This document shows positions 18,066 to 25,744 of a stretch of 64,000 bases of DNA, piece after piece. Origin of the DNA: an uncultured Rhizobiaceae group bacterium. Lineage in GTDB: Bacteria > Pseudomonadota > Alphaproteobacteria > Rhizobiales > Rhizobiaceae. How positions within the stretch are numbered: the stretch's first letter is position 1; each line of letters starts with the position of its first letter. The notes below the pieces were generated by a model that saw only the letters and a list, made by a program, of their open reading frames with translations, was not told where the DNA came from and did no database searches. The translations under genes and the position numbers were made by a program. The stretch is from NCBI GenBank assembly GCA_937930845.1, contig CALHBJ010000001.1:310001-374000 (forward strand). The letters are read 5' to 3'.

Positions 18066-20132
18066 TCAGAACAGGAAATCATCCTGGAACAGATCCTGCA
18101 CTTCCACACCTTCCAGAAGCAGGGTGCCCAATTCACCAGCCTGAACCAAAGCGCCATCATTGGTGTCGCTGAACTCCAGATCTTCATAGGAAACGCCCAG
18201 ACCCTTGAACCAGATGCGGTCTGTCAGGCCGCTGCCTGCCCAGAAATCCTCGATGACATCATTGCCAAAGGCAGCCTCCATGAGAAAGACGTCATAGCCG
18301 TCTCCCCCATTGAGAGTGTCGTCGCCTTTGCCACCCAACAGAGTGTCGTTATTGCCGCCACCATAAAGAACGTCATCCCCATCGAAGCCGACCAGGCGGT
18401 TGCGCCCGGCATCTCCTTCAATCTTGTCGGCATATTGGGAGCCATAGACCAGTTCGATATTAGTGAATGTGTCGCCTTCGGCTTCGCCCGAATAGCCGCC
18501 ATTTGCCAGACTGAGGCTCACGCCCGAAGACGCATATTGATAGCTGGCAATGTCGGCGCTGCCTGCTCCACCATCCAGCGCATCTGCACCTTCACCACCA
18601 ATCAACGTATCCTTGCCGGCACCGCCAAACAATTTGTCGTCGCCATCATTGCCCATCAACCGGTTGTTCTTAGCGTCGCCGGTAATGGTGTCGGCATATC
18701 GCGAACCACTGACAAATTCGATACCCACAAAGGTATCGCCTGCGGCTTCGCCTTCAGTGCCGCCGTTTTCCAGGTCAACCACAACCGCCGAATGGGCCAG
18801 CTGGTAGTCGGCTGTATCGGTGCCGGACCCGCCATTGAGGACATCTGCCCCCTTCCCGCCGATCAGCACATCATTGCCGCCGCCGCCATTGAGGGTGTCG
18901 TCACCGCGGTCGCCCGTGAGGCGGTTGCGGCCGGAATCACCGGTAATGGTGTCGCCCTGGTAGGATCCGCGCACATGCTCAATATTCTTGATCTGGTCGC
19001 CTTCGGCATTGCCGCCGGAACCCCTGCCGGTTTCCAAATTGACGTCCACTCCGGTTGACGACCAGTCATATTCCAGCGTGTCATTGGCCCCTTTGCCGCC
19101 GTCGAGCTTGTCGGCTCCCGCGCCACCAATCAACACATCGTCGCCCTCACCGCCTTTGAGATGATCGTTACCATCGCGACCGATGAGGCGGTTGTCGTTC
19201 TTGTCTCCGGTGAGATGATCATTGTGTGCGGACCCGTGCAGGTTCTCGATATTGACCAGCACGTCGCCCTTGGCATCACCGCCACTGGCTTTGCCTTTTT
19301 CAAGGTCGATTTTCACGGCTTTGTTTGAATTTATATAAAGCGCGTTATCGGAGCCTTCGCCGCCATCTATATAGTCAGCGCCCTCACCGCCTTCGATAAA
19401 GTCACGACCCCCATTGGCGTGGATTTCATCGTCGCCTTCGCCGGCGCGGATGAGGTCGTTGCCACCTTCGGCAGCATCAACCGCTTCCGGGCTGCCGGTG
19501 ACGGAAACACTGTCGATGATGCCACCCAGACCGTCAGAGGCACCAATAGCAACAAAACTCAGCGCCGCTTCACCTGAGGCGGGGGCGCTAACCGTATAGG
19601 TTTTTGTCTGCCAGTCGAAATCCTTGCCCTTGCCGTCACGCGAAATTGTATCCAGCAGTTTACCGGCCCAATAGACTTCAACAATGTTGCTGTCTGCCTT
19701 GGTGCCGGGGCGCGCGGAATATTCAAAGCTGATTTCATATTTCTGTTCCGGCTCAAGGCCGTTCAGTATTTGAACAATGCCCGAATTGGCATCTCCATCG
19801 AGTTCCAGCACCGCTGTGCCATCGGCGGCTGTGCCAACTTTCTTTTGAACTTCGAACTGGGTGCCCTTGGTAGCCGTCCAGCCTTCAATTTCATCAAATG
19901 CGCCCCACTCGAAACGCCCTTTGTTGGGCAGGTCCGGGTGATTTTCAAATGATCCATTGGTGATCAGGTTTTCATTGGATGGCACGTCGCCCATCAGCAC
20001 ATCGGCACCTTCGCCACCGATAATCGTGTCATGACCCATGGTGCCCGCGGTGAGGCCGCCTGCGGCGTTTGCAGTCACAATTGTATCTGTACCAAGTTCC
20101 AACTCATCTGTTGGACATTCCAGGTGTTCCAT
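18066..20132 (-). CDS. RTX-type calcium-binding secreted protein
   Basis: 688 residues from the ATG at 20132 (MEHLECPTDE), selected for its AGGG six bases upstream; the frame also opens 16 codons earlier. A first RTX-like block (GHDTIIGGEGADVLMGD) is followed at about 55-215 by a domain beginning NLITNGSFE, of the kind found in carbohydrate-binding DUF642-like modules. About five RTX blocks of GGxGxDxLxG nonapeptides follow, separated by repeated VDLENGxxxGxAxGDTFxxIE units. The C-terminal DFLF-type hydrophobic tail (DLFQDDFLF) is the expected type I secretion signal. No HlyB/HlyD/TolC genes are adjacent. It is likely a surface or extracellular Ca2+-folded adhesin-like protein rather than an enzyme. 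Confidence 0.87.
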   Translation of the reverse strand: MEHLECPTDELELGTDTIVTANAAGGLTAGTMGHDTIIGGEGADVLMGDVPSNENLITNGSFENHPDLPNKGRFEWGAFDEIEGWTATKGTQFEVQKKVGTAADGTAVLELDGDANSGIVQILNGLEPEQKYEISFEYSARPGTKADSNIVEVYWAGKLLDTISRDGKGKDFDWQTKTYTVSAPASGEAALSFVAIGASDGLGGIIDSVSVTGSPEAVDAAEGGNDLIRAGEGDDEIHANGGRDFIEGGEGADYIDGGEGSDNALYINSNKAVKIDLEKGKASGGDAKGDVLVNIENLHGSAHNDHLTGDKNDNRLIGRDGNDHLKGGEGDDVLIGGAGADKLDGGKGANDTLEYDWSSTGVDVNLETGRGSGGNAEGDQIKNIEHVRGSYQGDTITGDSGRNRLTGDRGDDTLNGGGGNDVLIGGKGADVLNGGSGTDTADYQLAHSAVVVDLENGGTEGEAAGDTFVGIEFVSGSRYADTITGDAKNNRLMGNDGDDKLFGGAGKDTLIGGEGADALDGGAGSADIASYQYASSGVSLSLANGGYSGEAEGDTFTNIELVYGSQYADKIEGDAGRNRLVGFDGDDVLYGGGNNDTLLGGKGDDTLNGGDGYDVFLMEAAFGNDVIEDFWAGSGLTDRIWFKGLGVSYEDLEFSDTNDGALVQAGELGTLLLEGVEVQDLFQDDFLF

Positions 20133-20493
20133 TTTCGACCCTGCTTTACCCTGCCTAGCCCTTGGACGGGCTCTTTTCACGAAACCGGTTGTAGCAGCGA
20201 AGTTTCAACGCCCGGTGTTTTGGCGTGTGCAGATTTTCAGCAAGTTTATCCAGCCACGTTAAGGCCCGATTAAGCATCCCCCTGACGGGCGGGCCGCGCG
20301 GGCCGCACTTCACCACGCTTGCCTGGCGCCAACTAACCCGGCACCAACTAAGATGTGATCACATCCATGCATATTTCTTGGATTGAATGCCGCGTCTCAC
20401 CTATATTCCGATATATTCCCGCAGACTGGCGAGCTATCTGGCCGCTGGTGCCAATTTATAAGGCCACCCTCAATGGCTGAAAAGGAGTTTTAA
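20133..20493. other. Divergent intergenic region with a GntR-type palindrome
   Basis: 361 bases between the RTX gene start and the aldehyde dehydrogenase start, with no gene seen. It contains the palindrome GATGTGATCACATC at 20352-20365 and, at about 20400-20427, a tandem TATATTCC motif in an AT-rich stretch that could be promoter DNA. Confidence 0.5.
20352..20365. promoter_or_regulatory. Perfect 14-base palindrome, operator-like
   Basis: GATGTGATCACATC is a perfect inverted repeat about 130 bases upstream of the aldehyde dehydrogenase ATG. The GT...AC core is the pattern of GntR/FadR-family operators, and TGTGA...TCACA also resembles the CRP/FNR type but with too short a spacer. No regulator gene is adjacent. 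Regulator identity is inference. Confidence 0.4.
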
Positions 20494-21855
20494 ATGCCCC
20501 AGTCCATCAATCCCGCCACAGGCGCGGTTCAGTTTGAAGTTAATGAAGATACCGGGGCTGACGTTGAACAGGCCATTGCATCTGCCGCTACCGCTTTTGA
20601 TTCCTGGAAACGGCTTTCTTTTGCCCACCGCACAACTGTGATGAACAAAGCCGCCGATCTGCTGGACGCGCGCAATGAAGAACTGGCGACAATGGCTGTC
20701 ATGGAAATGGGCAAACGTTTGGCCGAAGCCCGGGCAGAAGTGACCAAATGTGCGTGGGTGTGCCGGTATTATGCCGAACATGCGCAGGACTTGCTGGCCG
20801 ACAGTGACCGCCCCACCGACAAATCCAAATCCTATGTGCGTTACCTGCCCCTGGGCGCCATCCTTGCCGTAATGCCCTGGAACTTTCCGTTCTGGCAGGT
20901 TTTCCGGTTCATTGCCCCCACCTTGATGGCGGGAAATGTGGGCTTATTAAAACACGCCAGCAATGTGCCCCAATGTGCCAAGGCCATTGAACAGATTATG
21001 ACCGATGCAGGCGCACCCGAAGGTGTTTTCAAAACTCTGTTGGTCGGCTCTTCCAAAGTGGAGGGCATTATCCGCGACCCGCGGGTCAAAGCCGTCAGCC
21101 TGACCGGCAGTGGCCCTGCGGGCGCTGCCGTTGGCGCACAGGCCGGTGATGAAATCAAACCCAGCCTTTTGGAACTGGGCGGCAGCGACCCGTTCATTGT
21201 CATGCCTTCCGCCAATCTGGAAAAGGCAATTGCAACCGCGCAAACCGCCCGCATGATCAATAATGGCCAGTCCTGCATCGCTGCCAAGCGCTTTATTGTA
21301 CACAAAGACATCTATGACGCCTTTGCCGAAGCATTTGTTGCCAATATCGGCGCCATGAAGATGGGCGACCCCATGGCCGAGGAGACAAATATCGGGCCGC
21401 TTGCCACACGCGATATTCGCGATGAACTGGCCGATCAGGTGGAACGCTCCGTGGCGGCGGGGGCCACAATACTTGTGGGCGGCAAACCAGGCGATGGGCC
21501 CGGCAATTATTTCCAGCCAACCGTGCTGGCCGATATCAGCCCGGACAATCCAGCCGCCACCGAAGAATTCTTTGGCCCCGTGGCGCTGTTGTTCAAAGCA
21601 CAAAGTGCCGAACATGCCTTGGAAATCGCCAACCATTCGCCGTTTGGCCTGTCGAGTTCGGTTTGGACCACCGACCGGGATGAGCAGGAGTTGTTCATCA
21701 ATGAAATTGAAGCGGGATGCACTTTCGTAAACGCCATGTCGGCCTCCGACCCCCGCCTGCCCTTTGGCGGCGTGAAAACATCCGGCTACGGCAGGGAACT
21801 GTCCCGCGAAGGCATCCTCGCCTTCGTCAACACCAAGACGATCGGCATCCAATAA
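20494..21855 (+). CDS. NAD(P)-dependent aldehyde dehydrogenase, succinate-semialdehyde type
   Basis: 453 residues of the aldehyde dehydrogenase superfamily. The cofactor motif MPWNFPFWQVFRF, the catalytic Glu in LELGGSDPF, and the catalytic thiol in NNGQSCIAAKRF are present. The overall length and SINPATGxVxFE start match the Sad/GabD2 group that oxidises succinate semialdehyde to succinate. A GGAG stands seven bases before the ATG. No GABA transaminase is adjacent, so the physiological substrate is not certain. A possible hairpin lies 40 bases after the stop. Confidence 0.85.
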   Translation: MPQSINPATGAVQFEVNEDTGADVEQAIASAATAFDSWKRLSFAHRTTVMNKAADLLDARNEELATMAVMEMGKRLAEARAEVTKCAWVCRYYAEHAQDLLADSDRPTDKSKSYVRYLPLGAILAVMPWNFPFWQVFRFIAPTLMAGNVGLLKHASNVPQCAKAIEQIMTDAGAPEGVFKTLLVGSSKVEGIIRDPRVKAVSLTGSGPAGAAVGAQAGDEIKPSLLELGGSDPFIVMPSANLEKAIATAQTARMINNGQSCIAAKRFIVHKDIYDAFAEAFVANIGAMKMGDPMAEETNIGPLATRDIRDELADQVERSVAAGATILVGGKPGDGPGNYFQPTVLADISPDNPAATEEFFGPVALLFKAQSAEHALEIANHSPFGLSSSVWTTDRDEQELFINEIEAGCTFVNAMSASDPRLPFGGVKTSGYGRELSREGILAFVNTKTIGIQ

Positions 21856-22215
21856 GTGCCACGCATATTAAGGCGAATATCACACACCGATGATGCAGCC
21901 TGCCCGAGCGACAGCTTTGGCAGGCTGTTGAGTATTTATATACCAATATTGGTGGTGATTGGAGCCAGACAATAGTCGCCATGGACAGCAATAGAACTGT
22001 TACGGATATGGGTTAGATGGCGGCTGGGGCCGATTTTGGTGTGTCGAACGTTTGTACGTTTGGGCACATGCGGGGCATTGCGGTCGTTCAAGCAGGGTCA
22101 AATATCATCCATCAGCTTCGGTAAAGCGGTCATTCAACTACAAAATCTCTGCAAAATTCACTGCTGCGCAGCCTCTCTGCCTCTCTGCCTCTCTGCCTCT
22201 CAAGAGGCACAAGTT
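21856..22215. other. Intergenic boundary of the AT-rich island
   Basis: 360 bases with no gene. An imperfect terminator-like hairpin (CAGCCTGCC at 21896-21904 with GGCAGGCTG at 21919-21927) follows the aldehyde dehydrogenase but has no T-run. At 22171-22201 the 8-base unit GCCTCTCT is repeated nearly four times. The composition becomes more AT-rich from here to about 24.65 kb. Confidence 0.5.
22171..22201. repeat. Short tandem repeat, 8-base unit (GCCTCTCT), about 3.8 copies
   Basis: Four consecutive units (GCCTCTCT x3, then GCCTCTC) end immediately before the 3' end of the 133-codon gene. The pyrimidine-rich tract is the sort that changes length by slippage. It is outside the reading frames. 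Confidence 0.8.
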
Positions 22216-22614
22216 TCACTGCTCATAGATATCGACAAACTCTTTGGTAATCCAAAATCTTTCGTATTCTTTGTTACCGTAAGCGTCAGTCCCTACTTCG
22301 AGACTCTTATGGTAGCGCCTTGGGAACTTTTTGATCGCTGTTTCATACTGCACCATAACCAAAACCGCATCGCTGTTTTGAGGTAATTCTTGGTCATCAA
22401 GCAGGTCGAGAAATTTTGCCTCTGGCTCGTTTTCTAGTACCGATTTCAAATCTTCCAAGACACGATTGACAATGCTAACCTTCCCTTTGCTCATTACAGC
22501 CTCGGGTTTCTTTTTGGATAACTCCCGTATCTCCTGCAAAAGACCTGTGAATATGCCTAACGCCGCGTGATATGTGGCGACTGTTTCATCGGTGGTGATG
22601 TGCTCAAAATCCAT
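22216..22614 (-). CDS. Small unknown protein, third gene of the island operon
   Basis: 132 residues, mostly helical and charged in the first half, with no membrane segment and no recognised domain. The ATG at 22614 overlaps the previous stop (TGATG), so translation is coupled. Its central part, EIRELSKKKPEAVMSKGK ... IVNRVLEDLKSVL ... LPQNSDAVLVMVQYETAI, aligns with the neighbouring 127-residue protein (EISILAKKNPS ... LINKVIETANTVL ... VPSTSDVTMVLSQYMEEA), so the pair arose by duplication. Base composition is AT-rich compared with the surroundings. Confidence 0.7.
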   Translation of the reverse strand: MDFEHITTDETVATYHAALGIFTGLLQEIRELSKKKPEAVMSKGKVSIVNRVLEDLKSVLENEPEAKFLDLLDDQELPQNSDAVLVMVQYETAIKKFPRRYHKSLEVGTDAYGNKEYERFWITKEFVDIYEQ

Positions 22615-22997
22615 CACTTCTTTCCAACTTTTGTGGGAGGACCTGACCTAATCGAGGACAGTCTGCCATCTATCACATAAAACCAATGCGGAAGGTCGTA
22701 TCGAACATTGTCGGAGCGGTAGCGTTCCGCCTCTTCCATATACTGCGATAAGACCATGGTCACATCGCTAGTCGATGGAACATCGTCTGGGTCAAACTGT
22801 TCAAACTCGTCGAATGGTTTGTATTTTTCGCCAAGAACCGTGTTGGCAGTTTCGATAACTTTGTTGATCAATTTCAACTTGAAAGGATTGACCGAATCCG
22901 AAGGGTTCTTTTTGGCAAGAATCGAGATTTCACTGTGAGCACCCTGCAACTGCCCGATAACCTTCTCAAGCTTTTCAACGTCTTCCTTCGTTTTCAT
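22614..22997 (-). CDS. Small unknown protein, second gene of the island operon
   Basis: 127 residues, paralogous to the downstream gene over about 75 residues (shared EI-x2-L-x-KK-x-P, IN-x-V-(I/L)-E, V-L, P-x-x-SD, QY pattern). The start has a strong AGGAGG five bases before the ATG, directly after the stop of the upstream gene. The C-terminal end (GPPTKVGKK) is basic. No domain is recognised and no signal or membrane segment is visible. Confidence 0.7.
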   Translation of the reverse strand: MKTKEDVEKLEKVIGQLQGAHSEISILAKKNPSDSVNPFKLKLINKVIETANTVLGEKYKPFDEFEQFDPDDVPSTSDVTMVLSQYMEEAERYRSDNVRYDLPHWFYVIDGRLSSIRSGPPTKVGKK

Positions 22998-23006
22998 ACC
23001 ACCTCC

Positions 23007-24374
23007 TTAGGGACACAGCCTGCGAAATTGAACATGGCTTCTGATTAGGACATCAATAGGGTGTCTTTGTTTGCTATCAAAAACTTCGACCATTTGCTCG
23101 ATATCCGTATCGGTTAGACACACAATGGCCTTCCGTTGCCCTGACCATAGATCGATCGTCGCTTGTTGACGGGCCTTTTTTAATGGGTGGCGCGTGACGA
23201 ACACCCCGAACTTACCAAGTTCTTCGTGAAGATAGCGATTCAACTGATCTACATGCTCACGATTGATCTCGGCAACGTTCTTCATTTCAAACGTGATCTG
23301 TCGAGAACCGTAATCATCCATGATCTCGCGCAAAAATTCATGGGTTCTACTGTTATAAAATATCAAATCCCTTATGCTGACACCGCTGTCGGTGCGAACC
23401 TGCTCTTGAGCAAAATCGAGGTGTGGATAGAGCAAAGTTGGCAATAGCTCGCCTATTGCCCGCTCATATTTCTGATCGGCACCGTTCTCCTTACCGGAAG
23501 GCAGTTTTTTGATCTCATTGAGTTTACGTCGTGCTGATAGAACAGGAATTTTTTTGAACAGAGGATCAATTTCACAATCTTCCGCAGTTCGTTCGCGCTC
23601 CTTGATGTATGCATCAACGATACCAAAATTCTCTCGATTGTAGGTAAGCACGCGAAGCCGGGTGAGCTCTTCCCCTTCATGTACGATATCATCCTGGGGA
23701 CAGGACTCTTTGAAATAGCTGTCGTAGTTGATCCATGGAACATGCCTTAGCCAATGCTTAGGGACTACGAGCAAAGGTTTGCCTGTTTCGGGGTGAACCG
23801 GAACACAAGCGTTGACTGTTTCAAATGCCCTTTTGCCTGGATGATAGACGCACGGAACCGGTACTTCCACCATCGGAATGTTTTGCGCCGCACACTCTTG
23901 GTGTGTGTAATCGATGAGGTGGCTTTTTAGAAAAGAGCACGCAATGTCGCTAATGCGATCTTTGCTGATCCCATCTATGAAGAGCTGGATTTCTTCGAAA
24001 TGCCGAAAACCGTGATCATGGTAGTATGGTATCTTTTTGAAGAGCGAGAGTACCTCCTTGGCTTTGTCACTTCCAATTCGCTTACCCTGTCTTGTCGCCG
24101 AATTGCCAAGACCAACTTCGTCACATTCTGACGCGAGAACCAGTTGTTCAATCGCTTCAGCCTCGTTTCCGTCCCGGAACAAGGCTCCAAGATGATTGAA
24201 GCCCGCCAATAGAATTTGATGAAGGCCGCTGTCCTGCATGGACGGTGATTTCCACAGCAAGAACGGGTCGACGTAGAGCGGGATATCTTCGTTAAGAAAC
24301 GGGATTGCAAATCCCAACTCATGCTGTGGAATGTGAACTCCGTGATAATCCGTAAATCTCGGCCTTATCAGCAA
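23007..24374 (-). CDS. Putative PD-(D/E)xK nuclease-like protein of unknown role, island operon
   Basis: About 455 residues. I chose a TTG start at 24374 because GAGGAA lies at the right distance upstream of it; TTG 24389 has no ribosome site. The C-terminal third shows a PD-(D/E)xK-like series: Glu309 in IGELLPTLLYP, Asp336 in SIRDLIFYN, Glu363-x-Lys365 in ITFEMKN, and Gln377/Tyr381 in DQLNRYL, the usual motif IV spacing. This predicts a metal-dependent DNA- or RNA-cleaving domain. The N-terminal two thirds (PFLNEDIPLYVDPFLLW; DRISDIACSFLKSHLIDYT) look like a conserved domain but I do not recognise a named family. It leads a three-gene operon with two small paralogues beside tRNA-Ser. It may be a defence nuclease, but that is inference. 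Confidence 0.6.
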   Translation of the reverse strand: MLIRPRFTDYHGVHIPQHELGFAIPFLNEDIPLYVDPFLLWKSPSMQDSGLHQILLAGFNHLGALFRDGNEAEAIEQLVLASECDEVGLGNSATRQGKRIGSDKAKEVLSLFKKIPYYHDHGFRHFEEIQLFIDGISKDRISDIACSFLKSHLIDYTHQECAAQNIPMVEVPVPCVYHPGKRAFETVNACVPVHPETGKPLLVVPKHWLRHVPWINYDSYFKESCPQDDIVHEGEELTRLRVLTYNRENFGIVDAYIKERERTAEDCEIDPLFKKIPVLSARRKLNEIKKLPSGKENGADQKYERAIGELLPTLLYPHLDFAQEQVRTDSGVSIRDLIFYNSRTHEFLREIMDDYGSRQITFEMKNVAEINREHVDQLNRYLHEELGKFGVFVTRHPLKKARQQATIDLWSGQRKAIVCLTDTDIEQMVEVFDSKQRHPIDVLIRSHVQFRRLCP

Positions 24375-24397
24375 TGTACACTTCCTCAAAAACTTTC

Positions 24398-24451
24398 GTG
24401 CAACCTAATAATAAGTCTGTAACTTGTTGCACAACCGCTAATGCGTGCAAC
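24398..24451. promoter_or_regulatory. Three copies of GTGCAAC in the promoter of the island operon
   Basis: GTGCAAC occurs at 24398-24404 and 24445-24451, and inverted (GTTGCAC, inside GTTGCACAAC) at 24426-24432. All three lie in the 80 bases upstream of the first gene's TTG. A possible -10 like TATTAT read on the minus strand lies between copies one and two. Three copies of a heptamer in 54 bases suggest operator sites. Confidence 0.45.
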
Positions 24452-24662
24452 GCAGCAATAATACAACTCTTTACATCAGATCACAAAGGATGGCCAAGTA
24501 TATTGTTGAATGGCTGCTTTCAAGAAAGGCAATGACTGCTGATACAATCACCAAACGTCCCCTTCCCCCCAATGCAGTCATCGTCAGATTTCCGCATAGC
24601 CGCCCCTCAAAGCACATCGAAAACTTGGGCTTATTGCGGTCTGTATTGCCTATGAGGGGTAA

Positions 24663-24752
24663 TGGCGGAGCGGAAGGGATTCGAACCCTCGAGACGGTTC
24701 CCCGCCTACGCCCTTAGCAGGGGCGCGCCTTCGACCACTCGGCCACCGCTCC
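24663..24752 (-). tRNA. tRNA-Ser (anticodon GCU)
   Basis: Read on the minus strand, the acceptor arm GGAGCGG (24746-24752) pairs with CCGCTCC, followed by discriminator G and an encoded CCA. The anticodon loop is CTGCTAA, giving anticodon GCU (serine AGC/AGU codons). The long variable arm expected of class II tRNAs and the TTCGAAT T-loop are present; the total is 90 bases. Its 3' end points at the AT-rich operon, a usual integration geometry. Confidence 0.95.
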
Positions 24753-24836
24753 ACCGCCGTGGTTACGGGAATTTTCAACGCTTATCAACCCAATAGATTG
24801 AACAGAAACAGATAGGAATATTTGACTCTTAAATGA

Positions 24837-24851
24837 GAACAAAATAGGAAC
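24837..24851. promoter_or_regulatory. LexA (SOS) box upstream of imuA
   Basis: GAAC AAAATAG GAAC is an exact GAAC-N7-GAAC, the reverse complement of the alphaproteobacterial LexA consensus GTTC-N7-GTTC. It lies 78 bases before the imuA ATG, so the whole imuA-imuB-dnaE2 cassette is predicted to be DNA-damage inducible. Confidence 0.8.
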
Positions 24852-24928
24852 ATATGCCTGCACGTTTTTCGTAATCCGTCAGATATCAGCCTTCCGGTGA
24901 ATAACGGGCACACAGGGGGCGCAATCAA

Positions 24929-25744
24929 ATGACGGAAATGAGAGTGGCCATGATTCTGGACGATCTGAAAGGGCATATTGACCGCATCGAGGGGCGCACC
25001 AAACGGTTTGTCGCCGCCCAGGGTGCTCGCGAAACCCCTTGGCGGCTGGGCCATGGGCCGCTGGATGCGGCTCTGCCTGGGGCGGCTTTGGCCTATGATG
25101 CCTGTCACGACATTACCCCTTTGCGCAAAACCGATGTGCCCCAGGCGGCGGGGTTCATTCTGGCGCTGCTCAAGCGGTTGCCGCGCAGCGGGCCGGTGAT
25201 CTGGTGCCAGACAGCGTTTAACGCGCGTGAATATGGGCGGCTTTATCCGCCCGCTTTTGTTCACGGACCCTTGGGGGCGGAGCGTTTTATTTTTGTCCAG
25301 GCACGGCGCGAAAAAGAGCTTTCGGTGATTCTTGAAGAATGTGTGCGCGTTGCCCGTGTTGCGGCTGTGGTGGGGGAAGGCCCGGCGCCGGATTTCACCC
25401 GCTCACGGCGGCTTACCCTGGCCGCACAGGAAAGCCGGGTGCCGTGTCTTATTCTCAATACGTCCGGCGATGTGGGGGCCAGTGCAGCAGCCACGCGCTG
25501 GCGGGTGGCCCCCATTGCCGGGCCACCGCGCGAGGATGATCCCCAGGGGCCTGGACAGCCCGCCTGGTCGCTCACCCTTGCGCGCGCCCGCGGCGGTGAT
25601 GCTGCCGCCAACCCAACCCTTGCCACCCCTCTTGATCTGTTCTGGAACGATGCCACGCATACTTTCAATCTGGTTTCCGCAATTCGCACTCGACAGGTAT
25701 TGGCGCACCCACCGCCAGCGCCAGCGCAGCGACACGGGGCTTGA
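24929..25744 (+). CDS. imuA: ImuA, RecA-like mutasome subunit
   Basis: 271 residues. The WRLGHGPLDAALPGAALA start, TRSRRLTLAAQESRVPCLIL segment and ATRWRVAPIAG motif are characteristic of ImuA/SulA-like proteins, a RecA-fold relative. It is the first gene of the SOS mutagenesis cassette and works with ImuB and DnaE2 in damage-induced error-prone synthesis. A LexA box lies upstream. Its last 95 bases overlap the start of imuB in a different frame: the WNDATHTF codons contain the imuB ATG. AGGGGG lies ten bases before the ATG. Confidence 0.88.
   Translation: MTEMRVAMILDDLKGHIDRIEGRTKRFVAAQGARETPWRLGHGPLDAALPGAALAYDACHDITPLRKTDVPQAAGFILALLKRLPRSGPVIWCQTAFNAREYGRLYPPAFVHGPLGAERFIFVQARREKELSVILEECVRVARVAAVVGEGPAPDFTRSRRLTLAAQESRVPCLILNTSGDVGASAAATRWRVAPIAGPPREDDPQGPGQPAWSLTLARARGGDAAANPTLATPLDLFWNDATHTFNLVSAIRTRQVLAHPPPAPAQRHGA

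Noticed and set aside
18033-19058. 341-codon plus-strand frame opposite the RTX gene
   Set aside because: It is antisense to the repeated glycine-aspartate codons of the RTX protein, which makes long frames on the other strand; the peptide has no domain and no ribosome site.
18100-19200. Possible CRISPR-like array in the RTX gene
   Set aside because: The repeated units are codons for GGxGxDxLxG nonapeptides, not identical repeats with unique spacers.
21856-24662. att-type direct repeat of the tRNA-Ser 3' end
   Set aside because: I compared the tRNA end with the far side of the island by eye and found only a chance match of about eight bases (GGCGG). No integrase gene is in the window, so the island is inferred from composition and position only.
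24445-24717. 90-codon plus-strand frame running through the tRNA-Ser gene
   Set aside because: Its 3' third is the antisense of the tRNA (EGIRTLETVPRLRP is the common artefact), and there is no ribosome site.
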